A stretch of DNA of 64,000 nt from Streptomyces cylindrosporus (lineage in GTDB: Bacteria > Actinomycetota > Actinomycetes > Streptomycetales > Streptomycetaceae), in NCBI RefSeq assembly GCF_022698165.1, contig NZ_JALDAY010000016.1, positions 1-64,000 of the forward strand. Direction: 5' to 3'. The translations under genes and the position numbers were made by a program. Shown here in pieces: positions 1-8,080 of the stretch; positions within the stretch are counted from its first letter, which is position 1; each line of letters starts with the position of its first letter. Below the pieces are notes generated by a model. It was not told where the DNA came from. It searched no databases and saw nothing but the letters and a program-made list of their open reading frames with translations.

Positions 1-892
1 CGAGACCAGCGGGGTCTGCCACTTCGCCTACGACGACGAAGAGACCTGCATCGCCGAGGTCCGCTACCTGCTCTCGCTGCTGCCGCAGAACAACCGCGAG
101 AACCCGCCGCGGGTGGAGCCCACGGACGCCGTGGACCGCCGCAGCGACATCCTGCTCGACCTGGTCCCGGCCGACGGCAACCGCCCGTACGACATGGCCA
201 AGGTCATCGAGGAGATCGTCGACGACGGCGAGTACCTGGAGGTCCACGAGCGCTGGGCGCGCAACATCATCTGCGCGCTGGCCCGCCTCGACGGCCAGGT
301 GGTCGGCATCGTCGCCAACCAGCCGCAGACCCTCGCCGGCGTCCTGGACATCGAGGCCAGCGAAAAAGCTGCGCGCTTTGTCCAGATGTGTGACGCTTTT
401 AACATCCCGATCGTCACTTTCCTGGACGTCCCCGGGTTCCTCCCGGGCGTCGACCAGGAGCACGGCGGGATCATCCGCCACGGCGCGAAGCTCCTGTACG
501 CCTACTGCAACGCGACCGTGCCCCGGATCTCCCTGATCCTGCGCAAGGCCTACGGAGGTGCGTACATCGTCATGGACAGCCAGTCCATCGGTGCCGACCT
601 CACGTATGCCTGGCCGACGAACGAGATCGCCGTGATGGGCGCCGAAGGTGCCGCCGGCGTCATCTTCCGGCGGCAGATCGCCGAGGCCGAGGACCCCGAG
701 GCCATGCGGGCCCGCATGGTCAAGGAGTACAAGTCCGAGCTGATGCACCCCTACTACGCGGCCGAGCGCGGCCTGGTCGACGACGTCATCGACCCGACCG
801 AGACCCGCGAAGTCCTCATCCGCTCCCTCGCCATGCTGCAGACCAAGCACGCCGACCTGCCCTCCCGCAAGCACGGCAACCCCCCGCAGTAA
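1..892 (+). CDS. accB: Acyl-CoA carboxylase beta (carboxyltransferase) subunit, 5' truncated
   Basis: C-terminal 296 residues of a biotin-dependent acyl-CoA carboxylase carboxyltransferase; the start lies before the window and frame 2 is open from the first base. The subunit moves the carboxyl group from biotin to acetyl-/propionyl-CoA, supplying malonyl- or methylmalonyl-CoA. Visible crotonase-fold signatures are the glycine-rich VPGFLPGVDQE stretch, the GAKLLYAY helix, the oxyanion region AYGGAYIVMDS, and the late NEIAVMGAEGAAGVIFRR segment typical of PccB/AccB proteins. The family is about 530 aa, so roughly half is present. The accE gene follows after about 57 nt on the same strand, which argues for the accB-accE complex rather than an isolated homologue. 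Acetyl versus propionyl preference cannot be read from this part. Confidence 0.93.
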   Translation, partial: ETSGVCHFAYDDEETCIAEVRYLLSLLPQNNRENPPRVEPTDAVDRRSDILLDLVPADGNRPYDMAKVIEEIVDDGEYLEVHERWARNIICALARLDGQVVGIVANQPQTLAGVLDIEASEKAARFVQMCDAFNIPIVTFLDVPGFLPGVDQEHGGIIRHGAKLLYAYCNATVPRISLILRKAYGGAYIVMDSQSIGADLTYAWPTNEIAVMGAEGAAGVIFRRQIAEAEDPEAMRARMVKEYKSELMHPYYAAERGLVDDVIDPTETREVLIRSLAMLQTKHADLPSRKHGNPPQ

Positions 893-949
893 CCCAGCGG
901 ACCCTCCGCGACACCCTCGCGGAAACCTCTCTCACGGAGACTGAGACCT

Positions 950-1138
950 ATGAACACCCCTGACATCCGCGTCGAGAAGGGCCACGCCGAGCCCGAGGAA
1001 GTCGCCGCCATCACGGCCGTCCTCCTCGCCCGCGCCGCCGCCCGGCCCGCCGAGACCCCGGCCCACCGCGGCCCCAAGGCGGGCTGGCGTCGCCTGGAGC
1101 GCGAGGGCGGCTTCCGGGCCCCGCACAGCTGGCACTGA
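950..1138 (+). CDS. accE: Acyl-CoA carboxylase epsilon subunit
   Basis: 62-aa protein of the actinobacterial AccE/PccE epsilon family. It binds and activates the biotinylated alpha plus carboxyltransferase beta complex. The N-terminal half (IRVEKGHAEPEEVAAITAVL) is the conserved signature: a short beta strand, then a helix with the PEEVAA motif. The C-terminal end GWRRLEREGGFR-PHSW is also typical. ATG start with ACGGAGA about 8 nt upstream. It lies directly downstream of the beta subunit and is followed by a very strong hairpin, so the two probably form the end of one transcript. Confidence 0.9.
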   Translation: MNTPDIRVEKGHAEPEEVAAITAVLLARAAARPAETPAHRGPKAGWRRLEREGGFRAPHSWH

Positions 1139-1146
1139 GCCCCGCA

Positions 1147-1192
1147 GCACGCAGAAGGGCCCCTCCCGGCCGGGAGGGGCCCTTCTGCGTGC
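1147..1192. terminator. Perfect 46-bp palindrome, terminator after accE
   Basis: The two 23-bp arms (1147-1169 and 1170-1192) are perfect reverse complements with no unpaired loop. It lies 9 nt after the accE stop. There is no U-tract, which is common for Streptomyces terminators. Being symmetric it can act on both strands. Confidence 0.75.
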
Positions 1193-1211
1193 ACGTCGTC
1201 GCCCCCGAACA

Positions 1212-1241
1212 GAACAGGCCCCTCCGAGGAGGGGCCTGTTC
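1212..1241. terminator. Second hairpin, terminator for the conservon transcript
   Basis: A 14-bp perfect stem (1212-1225 with 1228-1241) and a 2-nt GA loop, 12 nt beyond the cvnD2 stop on the minus strand. With the preceding palindrome it forms a pair of back-to-back hairpins between convergent genes. Confidence 0.7.
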
Positions 1242-1252
1242 CGCAGGGACTG

Positions 1253-1834
1253 CTACCGCAGGCGGGCCATCAGGGCGTGCTCGACCAGGGTGATCAGTGC
1301 CGACTTCGCGTCCGCGCGGTGGCGGGCGTCCGTCGTGATGATCGGGGTGTCGGGGCCGATCTGCAGGGCCTCGCGCACCTCGTCGGGGTTGTACGGCTGG
1401 TTGCCGTCGAAGCCGTTGAGGGCGATGACGAAGGGAAGACCCGAGTTCTCGAAGTAGTCGACCGCGGGGAAGCAGTCGGCCAGGCGCCGGGTGTCGACCA
1501 GCACGATCGCGCCGATCGCGCCGCGGACCAGGTCGTCCCACATGAACCAGAAGCGGTCCTGGCCCGGCGTACCGAAGAGGTACAGGATCAGGTCCTGGTC
1601 CAGGGTGATGCGGCCGAAGTCCATGGCGACCGTCGTGGTCGTCTTGTCTCCGGTGTGGGTGAGGTCGTCGATGCCCGCCGAAGCGGATGTCATCACGGCC
1701 TCTGTGCGCAGCGGGTTGATCTCCGAGACGGCGCCGACGAACGTGGTCTTGCCCACGCCGAAGCCGCCCGCCACCACGATCTTCGCGGAGGTGGTGGAGC
1801 GGGAAGGACCGCCGCTAGAGCTTGCGAAGTCCAC
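1253..1834 (-). CDS. cvnD2: Conservon GTPase CvnD (first cluster)
   Basis: 193-aa small GTPase-like protein, last gene of a cvnABCD conservon. P-loop GGFGVGKT is at residues 23-30. The G3 region reads FGTPGQDRF instead of DTAGQ, and the G4 region is ALNGFD. These are family traits of conservon GTPases (MglA/Ras-like). There is no C-terminal CAAX box. GTG start at 1834 gives a 20-nt overlap with cvnC, so translation is probably coupled. The sequence is nearly identical to the GTPase at 6596-7171 except in the first 15 residues. Conservon proteins are thought to assemble at the membrane like a G-protein-coupled module regulating development. The cvn2 numbering is from remembered S. coelicolor order. 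Confidence 0.92.
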   Translation of the reverse strand: MDFASSSGGPSRSTTSAKIVVAGGFGVGKTTFVGAVSEINPLRTEAVMTSASAGIDDLTHTGDKTTTTVAMDFGRITLDQDLILYLFGTPGQDRFWFMWDDLVRGAIGAIVLVDTRRLADCFPAVDYFENSGLPFVIALNGFDGNQPYNPDEVREALQIGPDTPIITTDARHRADAKSALITLVEHALMARLR

Positions 1835-2405
1835 TGAGCACCCTTTCGAGCAGTGTCACGTCTGGCTGGCCGCCGGCGTTCTCGTCGCCGCCGGGCTGAT
1901 GGATGGCGACCAGTCCCGCCTCCGCCAAGTCGGCGACGAGGATCCTGGCCACGCCGAGAGGGATGGTCAGAAGGGCCGAGATCTCGGCCACCGACTTGAT
2001 CTCACGGCAGAGGTTGCAGATCCGCTGATGCTCGGGCAACTGGCCCTGCATCTGGTGCGGCTGCGCGGTGGTGTGCACCAGCGCCTCGATGGCGAGCTGG
2101 TAGCGCGGGCGGGTCCGGCCACCGGTCATGGCGTACGGACGCACCAGCGGGTTGTTCGACGCCCCCGCGGGCGCCGGCTCGGGGGAGCGTCGCTGCGGCT
2201 GCACGGGCTGGATACGCGGCGCCGGCGGCTGGTCGTACGGCGACGGCCCGGGACCCTGGGGGCCCTGGGGCGCGTACGGTCCACGCCGCTGGCTCGGGGC
2301 GGAGGGGAAGTTGTAACGGTTCGGGTTCTGGGAACCGTCGTTCGGGCCCTGGGCAGGGCCGTACGACCAGTTGCCCGAATTCGAACCGCCTGGGGGTGTT
2401 GCCAC
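1815..2405 (-). CDS. cvnC2: Conservon DUF742 protein CvnC (first cluster)
   Basis: 196-aa DUF742 protein. The C-terminal 120 residues hold the conserved domain: VRPYAMTGGRTRPR, then a winged-helix-like region with QRICNLCREIKSVAEISALL and PLGVARILVADLAEAGLV. The N-terminal 75 residues are Gly/Pro/Tyr-rich and probably disordered. The paralogue at 7152-7547 lacks most of this extension. GTG start at 2405 has a strong GGAGGAGG about 5 nt upstream. Third gene in the conservon, overlapping cvnD by 20 nt. CvnC probably bridges the CvnA kinase-like protein and the GTPase; the biochemical role is not established. Confidence 0.9.
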   Translation of the reverse strand: MATPPGGSNSGNWSYGPAQGPNDGSQNPNRYNFPSAPSQRRGPYAPQGPQGPGPSPYDQPPAPRIQPVQPQRRSPEPAPAGASNNPLVRPYAMTGGRTRPRYQLAIEALVHTTAQPHQMQGQLPEHQRICNLCREIKSVAEISALLTIPLGVARILVADLAEAGLVAIHQPGGDENAGGQPDVTLLERVLSGLRKL

Positions 2406-2499
2406 TTTCTCCTCCTCCGACTGTGCCGGGCACCCATCCCTGTGGAGCCGCGTCCCGAAACCTTATGGCCTCGGGACGCCAAAACGCACCGTCTGTCTG

Positions 2500-2922
2500 T
2501 CAGTTGAGCAGGCTGCCCTGGAGTTCCGCACGGAGATCCGGCGTCAGGACCGTACCGGCACGGTCCACCAGAAGGGCCATCTCGTACCCGATGAGGCCGA
2601 TGTCCGCCTCGGGGTGGGCCAGGACCGCGAGCGAGGATCCGTCGGAGATGGACATGATGAACAGGAATCCCCGCTCCATCTCCACAACCGTCTGGTTCAC
2701 GCTGCCGCCCTCGAAGATGCGCGAGGCACCGGCGGTCAGCGAGGTCAGACCGGAGGCGACGGCCGCGAGCTGATCGGCGCGGTCGCGCGGAAACCCTTCG
2801 GACATCGCCAGAAGGAGTCCGTCGGCGGAGACCACCACGGTGTGGGACACCCCCGGGGTGTTGTCCACGAAGTTGGTGATCAACCAGTTCAGGTTCTGTG
2901 CCGCCTGGCTCATCGGGCTCAC
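2500..2922 (-). CDS. cvnB2: Conservon roadblock/LC7 protein CvnB (first cluster)
   Basis: 140-aa roadblock/LC7 protein, the MglB-like partner expected to act on or bind the CvnD GTPase. The fold shows in LNWLITNFVDNTPGVSHTVVVSADGLLLAMS, the helix with DQLAAVASGLTSLTAGASR and the FLFIMSISDGSSLAVLA strand pair. I chose the GTG at 2920-2922: AGGAG lies 7 nt upstream and only one base separates it from the cvnA TAG, which suits coupled translation. The paralogue has a TTG at the equivalent place. The in-frame ATG at 2911-2913 is the alternative start. Confidence 0.9.
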   Translation of the reverse strand: MSPMSQAAQNLNWLITNFVDNTPGVSHTVVVSADGLLLAMSEGFPRDRADQLAAVASGLTSLTAGASRIFEGGSVNQTVVEMERGFLFIMSISDGSSLAVLAHPEADIGLIGYEMALLVDRAGTVLTPDLRAELQGSLLN

Positions 2923-2923
2923 A

Positions 2924-5900
2924 CTAACGCTCCTGGTTGTAGGTGCTGTCAGGACCGAAGCCCTGGCCGTTCGTTTCACTGCCTGCGTTGCGCCCGCGCT
3001 GGACGCCGCGACGCAGGTTGCTCAGCCTGCCCCGGACGTCCTCCGGAGCGCGGGAGACCTGTGGGCCTCCCTGGGGGGTGCTGGTGGCGGCTCCCTCGAC
3101 CAGGTTGGCCTTGGGGACCCGCCGCGGCAGACCGGAGGAGGTGACCCCGCCCGCCTTGGGCTTCCGGAGCGCGGAAGCCTGCTGCCAGCGCTCGTCGTTG
3201 GCCGAGCGCCAGTCGCCGTTCCCGTTGGTGCCGGTGTTGCTCTCCGGCGCGGAGACCGGTGCCGGCGCCTCCTGGCTCACGTGCCGAGTGCCGTTCGAAC
3301 CGCTCGTGCCGTTCGCGAAGGAACCGCGGCGCGGCAGTCCGGCGTCGGTCAGCTCGTGGGCGGCGGAGGGAGCCGGTCCCGGACGCTCGAAGCCTACGCG
3401 GTCGCGCTCACTGACGTCAGCGGCCTGCGCAGATTCCGTTTCCGGAGCGTACTGGTCCTGGTACCCGGTCTGGTAGCTGTCCTGCTGCGGCCAGTCGTCC
3501 TGGTGGCGGCGCTCCTCGAAGGCCGGGAAGGACTCCGGTACGCCACCGCGGACGGACCCGGGCTCGTCCTGGACCGGCTCCGCATACGAGGGCTCGGGGT
3601 AGCCGCCGTTGGACGAGAACGTGTCGTTCTGCGGCAGCCCGCCGTTCGGCGCGAAGTACGGCTCCTCGTACGACGGGCGCTGCTGCTCCTCGTACGGAGT
3701 CTGCTGCTGCTCCTCGTACGCCGGGCGCGGGTCGAAGGAGCCGGTGTTCTGCTCCGGGAAGCCGCCGTGGCCGTTGTCGTAGGCCTGGGGCGCGTCGAAC
3801 GCGTCGGCGTACGGCGCGGACTCGGGGGAGTCCTGGCCCGGCTGGCCCTGCCCCTGCCGGCCCTCCAGGGCCGCGCGGCGCTCCTCACGCATCAGTGAGC
3901 GGCCGACCGGGTCGAGCTCGCGGATGTCGTCCGGGATCTCGGCGTAGCGGCTGTCGTCGAAGCCGAGTTCGGCGGCCGTGCGCATCGGCAGGCCGTTGTT
4001 GAAGTCCTCACCCTGGAAGTTCTGCTCCGGGATGATCTGCGAGACGGTGAACTCGTCGACCGGAGCCTGCTGTTCGCCACCACCGCCGTGGGTGATCGCG
4101 TCGGGCAGCATGACCAGCGAGGTGGTGCCGGCCTGCTCGCCCGAGGGGCGCAGCTGGACCCGGATGCCGTGCCGGTCGGACAGCCGGCCGACCACGAACA
4201 GGCCCATGCGCTGGGAGATCGCGGCGTCGACGGTGGGCGGGTTCGCGAGCTTGTGGTTGATGTCCGCGAAGTCCTCGGCGGTGAGGCCGATGCCCTTGTC
4301 GTGGATCTCGATCATGATGCGGCCGTCGGGCAGCCGGGTCGCGGTGACGCGGACCTTGGTCTGCGGGGAGGAGAACGTCGTCGCGTTCTCAAGCAGCTCC
4401 GCGAGCAGGTGCACGAGGTCGGTGACCGCGCGGCCGTGGATCTCGGCCTCCGGGACGCCGGAGAGCTCGATGCGCTCGTACTGCTCCACCTCGGAGGAGG
4501 CGGCGCGCAGCACGTCGACCAGCGGGACCGGCTGGTCCCAGCGGCGGCCGGGCTCCTCGCCGGCGAGGACCAGGAGGTTCTCGCCGTTGCGGCGCATACG
4601 GGTCGCGAGGTGGTCCAGGCGGAAGAGGTTCTCCAGCTGGTCCGGGTCGGCCTCGTTGTTCTCCAGGTCGGTGATCAGGGTCAGCTGGCCCTCGATCAGC
4701 GACTGGTTGCGGCGCGAGAGGTTGGTGAAGATCGCGTTGATGTTGCCCCGCAGCAGGGCCTGCTCGGCGGCGAGCCGGACGGCCTCACGGTGGACCTGGT
4801 CGAAGGCGCGGGCGACCTCGCCGATCTCGTCCCGGGTGTTGATCGGGATGGGCGCGACCCGGGTGTCGACCCGGCCGGGGTCGGTGCGCGAGAGCTGGTC
4901 GACCAGCATCGGCAGCCGCTGCTCGGCGATGCCGAAGGCGGCGTTGCGCAGCTGGCGCATCGAGCGGGACATCTGCCGGGCGACGGCGCCGGCCAGGATG
5001 AACGCGAGCAGCAGGGCGACCACGACGACGGCACCGGTGATCAGCGCGTCACGCTTGGCGTTGTCCGCGATGGTCGACGCCTCGCTCACCGCGGTGTCGG
5101 CCTTGGTCTTCTCCAGCTTGCGGTAGGCGTCGAACTTGAGGGTCGTGATGCCCCACCAGTTCTCGGCCGTGATGCCCTGCTCCGCCAGGGCCTCGCGCGC
5201 GGCGGGGTCCGTGGTCTGCAGGGACGCCATGCCCTTGACCATGTCGGTCGGGTCGTCGGACGGCGGCGGCACGTACTTCGTGCCCGCGGCGGCGGCCTTC
5301 GCGGCCGCCTGCTTCGCCAGCGCCGTGCCGTCGGCCTTGATCTGCGCGACGGCCGCGTTCAGCTTGGCGAGGTCCTCGTCGGTGCCACCGGCCTGGTACT
5401 CCTGGAGCGCGATGCCCTCCAGATAGGCGTACGAGGTCAGGGCGACGCGCTGGGTGGCCAGGTCGCTGGCCTTGGGGCCCGGGTTGACCAGCAGATGCAT
5501 GCCGATGGCGCGCTCCAGCGAGAGAGCGCCCTTGGCGAGTGCGATGGCGTAGACCGAGCGGCCGTAGCTGGTGATGTTTCCGGTGCCGAGGCCGAGCTCG
5601 TTGGAGAACTCGAGCAGCGGGTGCTCGATGTCGACGTACTTCTCCTCGGTCTGCACGCCCGAGTACTTGGAGGTGTACGCGTTCTCGCGGATGGTCGCGA
5701 GTTCCGGCTCGACCTTGCGGAAGCGCTCCAGGCGGCGGACCAGGTTGGGCCGGTCCGGCATGTTCTGGGCGGCCTCGTCGAAGACGTCGGCGGCCTCGTC
5801 GGTGTCCTTGCGGAGCTTGGCGACGGTCGCCTTGTCGGCGGCGGTCATGCTCTTGCCCTTGAGCAGCGGCGCGGCGGTGGCGTCACGCTCGACCAGCACC

Positions 5901-6208
5901 GCGTTGCTGTAGGTCAGGGCGGCCTGCACCAGACGGGCGGTGTTCTCCGCGTCCTTGGCGTCCTGCCAGGTGTCGATCGAGCCCTTCACCTGGAAGCCGC
6001 CCATCACCAGGCCGACCGCCACGGGTATGAGCAGGATCGCGTTCAGCCGGGTCGGAACGCGCCAGTTGCGCGGGGAGAGACGGCCGCCGCTTGGGGCCGG
6101 CGCGGCCGTTGGCTCCGATCCGGGCACAGGGGCGGGCGCCGCTCCGCGCGGCGGCGGGGTGAAGTTGCCCCGGGCCGACGGCTCGGGACCGTTCTTGCTT
6201 CGCCTCAC
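2924..6208 (-). CDS. cvnA2: Conservon sensor histidine-kinase-like protein CvnA (first cluster)
   Basis: 1094-aa membrane protein, first gene of the conservon. Order: Pro-rich cytosolic N-terminus (1-50), TM1 about 55-74, an extracytoplasmic nitrate/nitrite-sensor-like helical domain about 80-385, TM2 about 388-410, a HAMP-like linker, and a dimerisation helix containing FRLDHLATRMRRNGENLL (529-546). A GHKL ATPase follows, with N-box LLAELLENAT (601-610) and G1 motif HDKGIGL (636-642). The last 400 residues are low-complexity, rich in Tyr/Glu/Gln (YEEQQ repeats). The His in LDHLATR is where a phosphoacceptor would lie, but conservon kinases are not known to work as classical two-component kinases. 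Same-strand cvnB follows at once. Confidence 0.92.
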   Translation of the reverse strand: MRRSKNGPEPSARGNFTPPPRGAAPAPVPGSEPTAAPAPSGGRLSPRNWRVPTRLNAILLIPVAVGLVMGGFQVKGSIDTWQDAKDAENTARLVQAALTYSNAVLVERDATAAPLLKGKSMTAADKATVAKLRKDTDEAADVFDEAAQNMPDRPNLVRRLERFRKVEPELATIRENAYTSKYSGVQTEEKYVDIEHPLLEFSNELGLGTGNITSYGRSVYAIALAKGALSLERAIGMHLLVNPGPKASDLATQRVALTSYAYLEGIALQEYQAGGTDEDLAKLNAAVAQIKADGTALAKQAAAKAAAAGTKYVPPPSDDPTDMVKGMASLQTTDPAAREALAEQGITAENWWGITTLKFDAYRKLEKTKADTAVSEASTIADNAKRDALITGAVVVVALLLAFILAGAVARQMSRSMRQLRNAAFGIAEQRLPMLVDQLSRTDPGRVDTRVAPIPINTRDEIGEVARAFDQVHREAVRLAAEQALLRGNINAIFTNLSRRNQSLIEGQLTLITDLENNEADPDQLENLFRLDHLATRMRRNGENLLVLAGEEPGRRWDQPVPLVDVLRAASSEVEQYERIELSGVPEAEIHGRAVTDLVHLLAELLENATTFSSPQTKVRVTATRLPDGRIMIEIHDKGIGLTAEDFADINHKLANPPTVDAAISQRMGLFVVGRLSDRHGIRVQLRPSGEQAGTTSLVMLPDAITHGGGGEQQAPVDEFTVSQIIPEQNFQGEDFNNGLPMRTAAELGFDDSRYAEIPDDIRELDPVGRSLMREERRAALEGRQGQGQPGQDSPESAPYADAFDAPQAYDNGHGGFPEQNTGSFDPRPAYEEQQQTPYEEQQRPSYEEPYFAPNGGLPQNDTFSSNGGYPEPSYAEPVQDEPGSVRGGVPESFPAFEERRHQDDWPQQDSYQTGYQDQYAPETESAQAADVSERDRVGFERPGPAPSAAHELTDAGLPRRGSFANGTSGSNGTRHVSQEAPAPVSAPESNTGTNGNGDWRSANDERWQQASALRKPKAGGVTSSGLPRRVPKANLVEGAATSTPQGGPQVSRAPEDVRGRLSNLRRGVQRGRNAGSETNGQGFGPDSTYNQER

Positions 6209-6595
6209 TCGACCAACAACCTCTCGGCGGCGGGCACCAACGTTGTGCCGCAGTGTCTCAGAGCCCAGTTCGCCACTGAGTACGCAGTACTACTGAGTAC
6301 GTCTTTGACTATTGGGCAGTTCAGGCATTCCAGCACGACGACCAGCGCTCTTCCAAACAGTGGAAAGCGAGGATTCCGTGTGATGTAAGCCCCAGATAAA
6401 ACGGTCATAAAGAGCGAGCCCCGTCAAAAGACGGGGCCTTTGTGTGCGCAGCGACACCAGTTGGCAACGACCCGTGGCCGTACCACCCGATTCCTCTGCC
6501 GAAACGTTATGAACACCGGGGCCGACCGTGTCAAAGGCCACAGCCGGCTCCGATGCGTCTACGACAACTGCCGTACGACATGGCTGACTTGAGTG
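6209..6595. promoter_or_regulatory. Intergenic region between the two conservons
   Basis: 387 nt without a gene. It carries the presumed cvnA2 promoter (minus strand). Two direct copies of ACTGAGTACG (6275-6284, 6292-6301) are spaced 17 bp apart start to start, and the hairpin at 6418-6437 ends the upstream conservon. No clear -35/-10 pair could be assigned. Confidence 0.5.
6418..6437 (-). terminator. Terminator downstream of cvnD1
   Basis: 8-bp GC-rich stem (6418-6425 with 6430-6437) and a 4-nt A/T loop. On the minus strand it is followed by TCGCTCTTTATG, moderately U-rich. It lies about 160 nt after the cvnD1 stop and before the next conservon. Confidence 0.6.
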
Positions 6596-7171
6596 CTATC
6601 GCAGCCGTGCCATGAGCGCGTGCTCGACCAGCGTGATCAGCGCGCTCTTGGCGTCGGCCCGATGCCGGGCGTCGGTCGTGATGATGGGGGTGTCGGGGCC
6701 GATCTGCAGGGCCTCGCGCACCTCTTCGGGCTGGTAGGGCTGGTGTCCGTCGAAGCCGTTGAGGGCGACGACGAACGGCAGTCCGCTGTTCTCGAAGTAG
6801 TCGACCGCGGGGAAGCAGTCGGCCAGGCGCCGGGTGTCCACGAGCACCACCGCGCCGATCGCACCACGGACCAGGTCGTCCCACATGAACCAGAAACGGT
6901 CCTGGCCCGGCGTGCCGAACAGGTAGAGGATCAGGTCCTGGTCGAGCGTGATGCGGCCGAAGTCCATGGCCACCGTGGTGGTGGTCTTGTCCCCGGTGTG
7001 GGTGAGGTCGTCGATGCCCGCGGACGCGGACGTCATGACGGCCTCGGTGCGCAGCGGGTTGATCTCGGAGACGGCGCCGACGAAGGTCGTCTTGCCGACG
7101 CCGAAACCACCCGCCACCACGATCTTCGCGGAGGTGGTGGCCCGCCCTCCGTCAGAGCTTGCGAAGTCCAC
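6596..7171 (-). CDS. cvnD1: Conservon GTPase CvnD (second cluster)
   Basis: 191-aa conservon GTPase. P-loop GGFGVGKT, G3-like FGTPGQDRF and G4-like ALNGFD match the 1253-1834 paralogue. The two proteins are almost identical after residue 15, differing mainly at the start and near residues 135-150. GTG start at 7169-7171 overlaps the cvnC end by 20 nt, the same overlap as in the other cluster. The tandem operons therefore look like a duplication whose GTPase part stayed under strong constraint or gene conversion. Confidence 0.92.
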   Translation of the reverse strand: MDFASSDGGRATTSAKIVVAGGFGVGKTTFVGAVSEINPLRTEAVMTSASAGIDDLTHTGDKTTTTVAMDFGRITLDQDLILYLFGTPGQDRFWFMWDDLVRGAIGAVVLVDTRRLADCFPAVDYFENSGLPFVVALNGFDGHQPYQPEEVREALQIGPDTPIITTDARHRADAKSALITLVEHALMARLR

Positions 7172-7547
7172 TGAGCACCCTTTCGAGCAGTGTCACGTCC
7201 GGCGCACCGGTCGTCTCGTCGCCGCCCGGCTGGTGGATGGCGACGAGCCCGGCCTCCGCCAGGTCCGCGACGAGAATGCGGGCCACGCCCAGCGGCATGG
7301 CCAGGAGCGCGGACACCTCGGCGACCGACTTGACCTCACGGCACAGGTGGCAGATGCGCTGGTGCTCCGGGAGCAGCCCCATGAGTGCTGCGGGATCGGC
7401 CGTGGTGCTGATCAGCGCCTCGATGGCGAGCTGATAGCGCGGCCGGGTCCGGCCACCGGTCATCGCGTACGGACGTACCAGCGGCTGGTCGCCCTCATCC
7501 TCGTACGGCTCCGCGTACGGATCATGAGAGGCGGTGGGCGGGGTCAT
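7152..7547 (-). CDS. cvnC1: Conservon DUF742 protein CvnC (second cluster)
   Basis: 131-aa DUF742 protein of usual length, lacking the Gly/Pro-rich N-terminal extension of its paralogue. Conserved segments are LVRPYAMTGGRTRPR, ICHLCREVKSVAEVSALL and PLGVARILVADLAEAGLV. ATG start has GGAGG 4 nt upstream. It is separated from cvnB by about 110 nt, the only sizeable gap in this operon, and overlaps cvnD by 20 nt. Confidence 0.9.
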   Translation of the reverse strand: MTPPTASHDPYAEPYEDEGDQPLVRPYAMTGGRTRPRYQLAIEALISTTADPAALMGLLPEHQRICHLCREVKSVAEVSALLAMPLGVARILVADLAEAGLVAIHQPGGDETTGAPDVTLLERVLSGLRKL

Positions 7548-7657
7548 GAATCCTCCGGGCGGGACAGCAAGTCGGTCGGGCTGGCCGTCTTTCGGGGCCG
7601 GTGGGGGGATTGTGTCGGCCGGACGGTGATGTCGTGAGGGGGGTGGATCCTAGCCGG

Positions 7658-8080
7658 TCAGTGGAGCAGACTGCCCTGTAGTTCGGCGCGCAGGTCCGGT
7701 GTGAGGACCGCACCTGCACGGTCGACGAGCAGCGCCATCTCGTAGCCGACCAGGCCGATGTCGCACTCGGGGTGCGCGAGCACGGCCAGGGACGAACCGT
7801 CCGAGACGGACATGAGGAAGAGAAACCCGCGCTCCATCTCGACGACCGTCTGCGCCACGTTGCCGCCCTCGAAGATCCGGGAGGCCCCGGCCGTCAGTGA
7901 GGTCAGCCCGGAGGCCACGGCCGCCAGCTGATCGGCGCGGTCGCGCGGAAAGCCTTCCGACATCGCCAGAAGGAGACCGTCGGCGGAGACGACGACGGTG
8001 TGGGACACACCAGGGGTGTTGTCCACGAAGTTGGTGATCAACCAGTTGAGGTTCTGTGCCGCCTGGCTCATCTGGCTCAA
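7658..8080 (-). CDS. cvnB1: Conservon roadblock/LC7 protein CvnB (second cluster)
   Basis: 140-aa roadblock/LC7 protein, nearly identical to the other cluster's CvnB. The TTG at 8078-8080 is the preferred start: AGGAG lies 6 nt before it, it directly abuts the cvnA TAG (8081-8083), and it is positionally equivalent to the GTG in the paralogue. The internal ATG at 8069-8071 is less well placed relative to the Shine-Dalgarno. Expected to be the MglB-like partner of CvnD. Confidence 0.9.
   Translation of the reverse strand: MSQMSQAAQNLNWLITNFVDNTPGVSHTVVVSADGLLLAMSEGFPRDRADQLAAVASGLTSLTAGASRIFEGGNVAQTVVEMERGFLFLMSVSDGSSLAVLAHPECDIGLVGYEMALLVDRAGAVLTPDLRAELQGSLLH

Noticed and set aside
1253..1834. 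Prenylated GTPase
   Set aside because: The C-terminus (LMARLR) has no Cys or CAAX motif in either CvnD.
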